This document shows, piece after piece, positions 59,066 through 64,000 of a stretch of DNA of 64,000 nucleotides (its first letter is position 1; the number at the start of each line of letters is the position of its first letter). The stretch is from Collybiopsis luxurians FD-317 M1. Its lineage: Eukaryota > Basidiomycota > Agaricomycetes > Agaricales > Omphalotaceae. The stretch lies in contig KN834815.1 of assembly GCA_000827265.1 (NCBI GenBank), forward strand, positions 240,465 through 304,464. Direction: 5' to 3'. The notes beneath the pieces were generated by a model that was given only the letters and a program-made list of their open reading frames with translations, had not been told where the DNA came from and ran no database searches. A program made the translations under genes and the position numbers.

Positions 59066-60364
59066 TTATTCTCTAATCGCGATCCAGCTCGTCCCGCATC
59101 CTGCCCAAACACCTGTTACTGTCCCCGCTGCTCGATCTTTATCCGGCCCATCATTAGTTTCGTGCCTTTCCTGAACCTCCAATGGCCACAACTTTGTAGG
59201 CACAAAGACATCGTCTGTAGATCCCAACCCTAGATTCCCATGCTCGTTCCATCCCCAACCCCATACCTCGACTGGAACGCAGTTTTTGCGTAGAGCAAGA
59301 ACGTGTTCGCTTCCGCATGCAATCTTCAGTCCAAGAGGCATCGTAATGTCGAAAGGCAGCTCCACATGTCCGGGCTTAATGGATGACGCAGAATCTAGTA
59401 AGGATGGACGACCGAGCTGCCCTTTAGCATGACTCCCTGTGGCATAGAGCGCCCGCGATCCATTTGCATGATCGACCCAGTATGTCCCATTCCACGTACA
59501 CCCCACAAACGAAACATCCAGGAACACATCGAGTCCGGTGGTTTGCGACTTTCGGTTGGATCCCAAAGACGAAAGGCGTCCGGACTGGTGACGGAAGACG
59601 CTGTGCTGATTCCCCGGAGCAAATGAAATGACCGGATCATCCGCATATGATGTCTCGACGATTCTGGGTAATGAGAAGAAGGGTGTCTTTTTGGTAAGGG
59701 AGGACGTATCACCCAGCTGTCCGTGTCGAGCTGCTCCCCAACCAACTAGGACGGTTTGCTCGCCATCACCAAACCGTCCCTGAAACTGAACTAAAACATG
59801 GTGCTGTCCGGCTGCTATGGAAAGAACCTTGAGCGATCCAACATCGAGAGGCAGTCCACCCACTCGAAGATGATCAAATTGGACTTGATGAAATAGTGTG
59901 GCATTGGCACGCACAGTTGGACCTACACCCAAATCACCAAAATCATTTCTACCCATAGATATCAACACGTCTTGCTTTTCTGTGCCACCCTCACAGGATA
60001 GGATAATGTAAGATGTCTCCCAGCCCGAACATATCAATCTCGGATTGTATCCTTCGAAACCGTGCTCTGATAACCGCAGGTCTATTCGTCTAAACATCAT
60101 CTCGTCGCCGTCGTGTCCGCGGTTGCCCAGTTGTCCAGAAGACCCGTCGCCGCATCCCCAAATCGTCCTCCCAGAACTGGATTCGGTTAGTAATAGCGTA
60201 TGATTCGCTCCGCTTGCTATGTGTACAATTTCTTCCGAAATGGTGCTAGTTCTTGAAGTTTCATAGTCGAATAAGCAACGTGTAAATGTATGAGCATCAT
60301 CTATGGTAGCATTTGCCAGCTGGCCATGGGCATTCGAGCCAGAAGAGAGTAGAGAGCAAGGCAT
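59066..60364 (-). CDS. RCC1-repeat (beta-propeller) protein, Ats1/Kti13-like
   Basis: One uninterrupted exon of 432 residues, unusual in this intron-rich region. It starts MPCSLLSSGSNAHGQLANAT. RCC1-type blades recur: IVHIASGANHTLLLTES, TIWGCGDGSSGQLGNRG, VLISMGRNDFGDLGVG, VLSIAAGQHHVLVQFQG, VLVGWGAARHGQLGD, YATGSHAKGQLGRPS, IACGSEHVLALRKN and VWGWGWNEHGNLGLGS. It ends VWAGCGTSWIAIRE. The opening SGSNAHGQL and the overall size recall the Ats1/Kti13 group (Elongator and diphthamide cofactors), but the assignment within RCC1-like proteins is inference. It has no signal peptide. It is divergent from WRS1, start codons 80 bp apart. Confidence 0.82.
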   Translation of the reverse strand: MPCSLLSSGSNAHGQLANATIDDAHTFTRCLFDYETSRTSTISEEIVHIASGANHTLLLTESSSGRTIWGCGDGSSGQLGNRGHDGDEMMFRRIDLRLSEHGFEGYNPRLICSGWETSYIILSCEGGTEKQDVLISMGRNDFGDLGVGPTVRANATLFHQVQFDHLRVGGLPLDVGSLKVLSIAAGQHHVLVQFQGRFGDGEQTVLVGWGAARHGQLGDTSSLTKKTPFFSLPRIVETSYADDPVISFAPGNQHSVFRHQSGRLSSLGSNRKSQTTGLDVFLDVSFVGCTWNGTYWVDHANGSRALYATGSHAKGQLGRPSLLDSASSIKPGHVELPFDITMPLGLKIACGSEHVLALRKNCVPVEVWGWGWNEHGNLGLGSTDDVFVPTKLWPLEVQERHETNDGPDKDRAAGTVTGVWAGCGTSWIAIRE

Positions 60365-60444
60365 GCATGTGGGAAAATTATCTTAATTTATCTTTTGAAA
60401 TTTCGAGTCAGTTATCGATTGCCAGCTCGTTTTTTAAATCTTTC
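60365..60444. promoter_or_regulatory. 80-bp bidirectional spacer RCC1-like / WRS1
   Basis: Only 80 bp separate the two start codons, so both promoters overlap each other and probably the opposite 5' UTR or coding start. The spacer contains an AT-rich TTATCTTAATTTATCTTTTG run. Confidence 0.55.
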
Positions 60445-62244
60445 ATGGACGCCGCCAATCCTGTAATACTTCCCGAAGAAATGAGTTTAGATCCTACCGC
60501 TCCTCCATCTGTTCACAACCTGGCTCAATCCTTGGCCGGTACTTCTCTAGCAGAGTATGTAGCCAGAATTTCGATTTTTCGTTCAAACGTAATATGTATC
60601 TAGTAGCCCAGCTCCTTCCTCATCGTCTAATGCTCCAGAAATCAAGCCAGCCCCAGAGAACGTTTCCTCTCATGAACAAGTCGTGACTCCCTGGGACGTC
60701 CAAGGCTCCGTATCCAACGATGGAAAACAGCAGGCAATAGATTATGAGAAACTCATTGCTCAGTTTGGCACTCGTCGTATCGATGATGCTCTCCTACAAA
60801 GGTTTGAAAAATTAACAGGAAGAAGACCTCATGTGTTGCTGAGGAGAGGAATGTTCTTTTCACATCGGTGAGCGCGTCGTCTCATTTCTGATGTTCTATC
60901 GCCAATCAACAGACTGATCTCGCGTCTCAAGGGAATTTGACAAGATACTTGATCGATATGAACAAGGGAAACCGTTCTTTTTGTATACGGGGAGAGGGCC
61001 AAGTAGCGACAGCATGCATCTGGGGCATATGATTCCGTTTGTCTTCACAAAGTGCGTCTCGATTCAATCATGGCTCCATCGCTACCTTGACTGAAACTAT
61101 CAAGATGGTTACAGGAGGTCTTTGACGTCCCCTTAGTTATCCAGCTAACGGGTGCGTATTCTCACAGGCAAGACATCATCGAACGCCCTCATTGACACGG
61201 CATTTTCAGACGATGAAAAGTTCCTGTTCAAGCACGAGCTCAAAGTTGAGCAGACAAAGGCGTTTGCACGACAGAACGCGCGCGATATCATCGCCGTTGG
61301 TGTCAACCCCGAAAAAACATTCATCTTTAGCAATTACGACTACGTTTCCGGTGCATTTTACGAGAACGTCTCCAAGATATCCCGTCAAATTACGTACAGC
61401 CAAGCAAAGGCTACATTTGGCTTTACAGATTCGTTGCGTATTCCTCCTTACTCACACTAGATATGGTGAACTGACCCCATGTTTCAATAGCGATAACATT
61501 GGCAAAATTCACTTTGCGTCCATCCAAGCTGCACCCTCATTCTCCAACTCGTTCCCTCAGATTTTTGGTACGACATCTAACATTCCCTGCCTCATCCCTT
61601 GCGCTATCGATCAGGATCCATACTTCCGTCTCACGAGAGACGTCGCTCAGAAACTCAAATACCCCAAACCCATCTTGCTCCATTCGAAATTCTTCCCTGC
61701 GCTCCAGGGCCCGCAAACCAAGATGAGCGCGAGTGATCCGAATAGTAGTATCTATATGACGGATAAGGCTGCTCAGATCAAGAACAAGATTAACAAACAT
61801 GGGTTCTCTGGGGGCAAGGAGACAGAGGAGGAGCACAGGAGGTTGGGAGGAGATACGGAGGTTGATGTCGCATATCAGTATTTGACCTTCTTCCTAGACG
61901 ACGATGAGGAGCTGGCAAAGATGGGCGAAGTAAGTTGATCTTTCATATTGTGAACAATGTTCACGCTGACATTTCATGATAGGACTACCGGGCAGGACGG
62001 CTCTTGACAGGCCAACTAAAAGCCAGGTGCATCGAGCTTTTACAGCAATTTGTTGCGGAATTCCAAGAGGTTTGTCCGATTTCTTTTCATTCAGTGGTTG
62101 CACTCGCATGCTCATCTACGGTTCTTTCTCAAGCGGCGCGCAAAGATTACAGAGGATCAAATCAACTCTTTCATGGACAAGAATCGGAAAATCGTGCCTA
62201 CTATGAGTAAAGCTCAAGTACAACCTCCTTCGGGGTCGGCATAA
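60445..62244 (+). CDS. WRS1: Cytoplasmic tryptophanyl-tRNA synthetase
   Basis: A class I aminoacyl-tRNA synthetase charging tRNA-Trp. The start at 60445 reads [20 protein letters not shown], a short eukaryotic N-terminal extension. Next come [66 protein letters not shown] (HIGH-like motif HLGH), [29 protein letters not shown] and [39 protein letters not shown] and [19 protein letters not shown] (KMSKS-like KMSAS) follow, then [19 protein letters not shown] and a tail ending QVQPPSGSA. Seven or so introns. One intron exactly separates QLTD from the rest via GTGCGT...TTTTCAG near 61152-61209. Complete. Confidence 0.92.
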
Positions 62245-62678
62245 AACGCTCTCTACTATGAGAGGGCGGTAGAACTAGAACTAGCTGTAACAGATAACCG
62301 GACATGTGGATATCTATCCCATTTATTCCCTTGACTGCGATTTTTGTGATCAAAGATCGGGTCTCTGTCAAAGCTTTGGAGCTTATCTAAGTATGTATGT
62401 ACCACAATATCTCGATAGTTGATTGTCCTGCGTACCGCCTGTTGCGGAGTTAACACTAGCAACCCGGCTACCCAAGAGTGACGTGTCAAAAGGCTGTTCA
62501 ATCAGAGCCAAACACAACATGCAGCACGTTTTGATATGTAACCGGCATTCAGCCGAATCTTCTAAATCGAGGCCATCTATTCTGTAAACATCAGATAGTG
62601 TCAGGCTCACTGTATATAAACTATCTGCCATCTGTTGGCCATCCTTTCTTTCCGACTACTACCACCTATCCCTGCATT
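62245..62678. other. Spacer where base composition changes
   Basis: This is the WRS1 3' UTR followed by the promoter of the right-edge gene. A TATA-like TGTATATAAAC lies at about 62611-62621, about 60 bp before the start codon at 62679. From about 62690 on, CpG almost disappears. Confidence 0.5.
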
Positions 62679-63704
62679 ATGACCAACCGGTAAGAAATTT
62701 CATGAAAACAAATATGAAAAATATAATCTTATAATCCCAGGAATCTTGATTTACCTATGGAGGGAGTAGAAAGTGGCAATGTGCATATCTCTAATACATA
62801 CAATATGTAAGCAATCGGACAGGAAGGATTTAAACAACCCATGTCGAGCTGATGTCTCAATAGAGGTGCTATGTTTGATGGAGCATCACATTTCACCATC
62901 AGTGGCTCAACCTTCCAGGGGCAGCAGGCTATATATGAAACAGGGAGGCTTCAAGGAGAAGCCAATGCAGCTGCTCCAGCTGGTAGTATTGTGTCATTAA
63001 ATTTCCTATATCTCTATTCACTAAACATATTGAAAGGATACATCCCAGGCATGACTGATCTTGGCCCAGCCTCTCCATTTTTCACAGGGAGAGAGGATGT
63101 ACTGTTGGAACTTGCAAACTACTTTACTAGCTTGGAGTTTTCTCAATTTCATGAAAGAAAAATATTTGTCCTTTATGGAATAGGTGGAGCCGGAAAAACT
63201 CAAACTGCTTTAAAATTCATAAACACATTCAGAAACAGGTAGCAGTCTTTTGAACATCAAGCTATTCAAGTTATGTATCTAGTTTCATGACTCTTTTTTC
63301 ACAGGTTTACAAAATGTTATATGATAGTAGCAGATTCAGAAGAATCCATCAAGGCAAGCTTTTATGATATTGCCATAGATAATGGTCTTAGTAAGCTCAG
63401 TGGATGGGAAGCTGGGCTTAGATGGATCACAAAACTTGAAGAAGAATGGATCATTCTTTATGACAATGCAGATGATCCAAACATTGACTTGGGCCAATTT
63501 TTGCCTAAGACTAGTCAAGGGAATATAATAATTACCTCCAGAAATAGCACCCTGAGACAACTAAGTCTCAGGTCTAAAGAGTTGAAGGATATGACACCAG
63601 ATGAAGGTGTTCAATTGCTTTTGAAGCATGCTATAAAAGACCATAAGCCTACTCCAGAGGAGGTATTGTCAGGAGCCATTCCTGTTTCAAGAAATTACCG
63701 ATAA
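62679..63704 (+). CDS. Truncated NLR-type STAND NTPase (NB-ARC-like)
   Basis: Fungal NLR-like proteins sense non-self or stress through an N-terminal domain, a nucleotide switch and repeat arrays. Exons join from the ATG at 62679: MTNRNLDLPMEGVESGNVHI, then GAMFDGASHFTISGSTFQG, an N-terminal pattern frequent in mushroom NLRs. MTDLGPASPFFTGREDVLLE, the P-loop FVLYGIGGAGKTQTALKF, FTKCYMIVADSEESIKASFY, Walker B WIILYDNADDP and the NIIITSRN sensor region follow. The protein stops at 63702-63704 shortly after LLLKHAIKDHKPTPEE, before the expected winged-helix and repeat domains. Either it is truncated by the following AT-rich sequence or an unseen exon lies beyond the window. Very low CpG and AT-biased codons set it apart from all neighbours. 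Confidence 0.72.
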
Positions 63705-63817
63705 ATAATTAAATAATTATTAGAAATATTTTCAGAGTGTAAAAATCTCTAGAGAGCTCTCTGATAAGATAAGGTAGGAGATTCTGCTTACTCATTGAGC
63801 TCAGGTCATATTACAAT

Positions 63818-63985
63818 GAGTCAGAATGACTCTAAATGAATTAACCTGACTCAAAATGAGCCATGGATACTATAAAAGGCTAATGAAGCTTTTGAAAATT
63901 TTAAGCGGAGTCAACTAGAGTCAATTGGAGTCATTGTGAGTCAAATTGCTTAAATAGGAAGTAATATAATTTTTGAATATAAATA
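63818..63985 (+). promoter_or_regulatory. Promoter-like array of 10-bp-phased GAGTCA hexamers with TATA boxes
   Basis: GAGTCA occurs at 63818, and at 63908, 63918, 63928 and 63938, the last four in exact 10-bp register. The reverse TGACTC is at 63827 and 63847. TATAAAAG lies at 63871-63878 and TATAAATA at 63978-63985. TGAGTCA is the classic bZIP (Gcn4/AP-1) site, and the second and third copies in the array lack the leading T. The arrangement looks like an activator array upstream of a core promoter reading rightwards, either of a gene beyond the edge or of an LTR. Confidence 0.5.
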
Positions 63986-64000
63986 CTTGGGGATTTTGAG

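Overview
The window looks like nuclear DNA of a mushroom-forming basidiomycete (Agaricomycetes). Genes are dense and sit on both strands. Almost every gene is cut by many 48-65 nt GT-AG introns and some exons are very short. The gene families are fungal: Golgi GDPase, Vps1-type dynamin, a CBM1-GH10 xylanase, tandem microsomal P450s and a basidiomycete DUF6593-like protein. I saw no operons, tRNA, rRNA or CRISPR array. All exon models were spliced by eye from splice sites, reading phase and remembered family motifs; none was checked against a database.

Layout, left to right. 0.2-4.3 kb: the coding start of an unnamed Ser-rich protein, then about 3 kb without a recognisable gene. 4.3-16.3 kb: a possible small-molecule locus. 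It holds an isopenicillin-N-synthase-like 2OG-Fe(II) oxygenase, two tandem full-length ABCG transporters (about 1299 and 1298 aa, two canonical ATP-binding domains each, YOL075C-like rather than PDR-like), and a LOG-type phosphoribohydrolase. 16.6-25.8 kb: housekeeping genes LCP5/neuroguidin and HAT1 (divergent), a DUF6593-like gene, a 51-residue three-exon gene, GDA1 and an AKR7-like aldo-keto reductase. 26.3-28.6 kb: a tandem pair of unknown single-pass membrane proteins. 30.2-32.3 kb: a CBM1-GH10 xylanase with about 18 exons, apparently including 7-nt, 2-nt and 14-nt exons. 34.5-36.7 kb: a conserved unnamed gene divergent from NTF2.

37.1-49.8 kb is the most dynamic part. It has four tandem cytochrome P450 genes followed by a secreted GH88 unsaturated glucuronyl hydrolase. 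The three left P450s contain a 2,402-bp period that looks perfect by eye. The middle gene is a chimera of its neighbours, as expected from a recent unequal crossover. Copies 1 and 2 share a 2-bp frameshift and an Asp-to-Gly change in the I-helix, so only copies 3 and 4 look intact. Between copies 3 and 4 lies a decayed GH88 copy split by the 3' end of a LINE with a poly-A tail and a 15-bp target-site duplication.

50-62.2 kb returns to core genes: VPS1, a secreted GH16 glucanase with a Ser-rich spacer, TBP (SPT15), SWI5, an intronless RCC1-repeat protein and tryptophanyl-tRNA synthetase. The right edge (62.7-64 kb) is compositionally different: AT-rich, almost free of CpG, with a truncated NLR-type NTPase and a promoter-like stretch carrying four GAGTCA hexamers spaced exactly 10 bp apart upstream of a TATA box.
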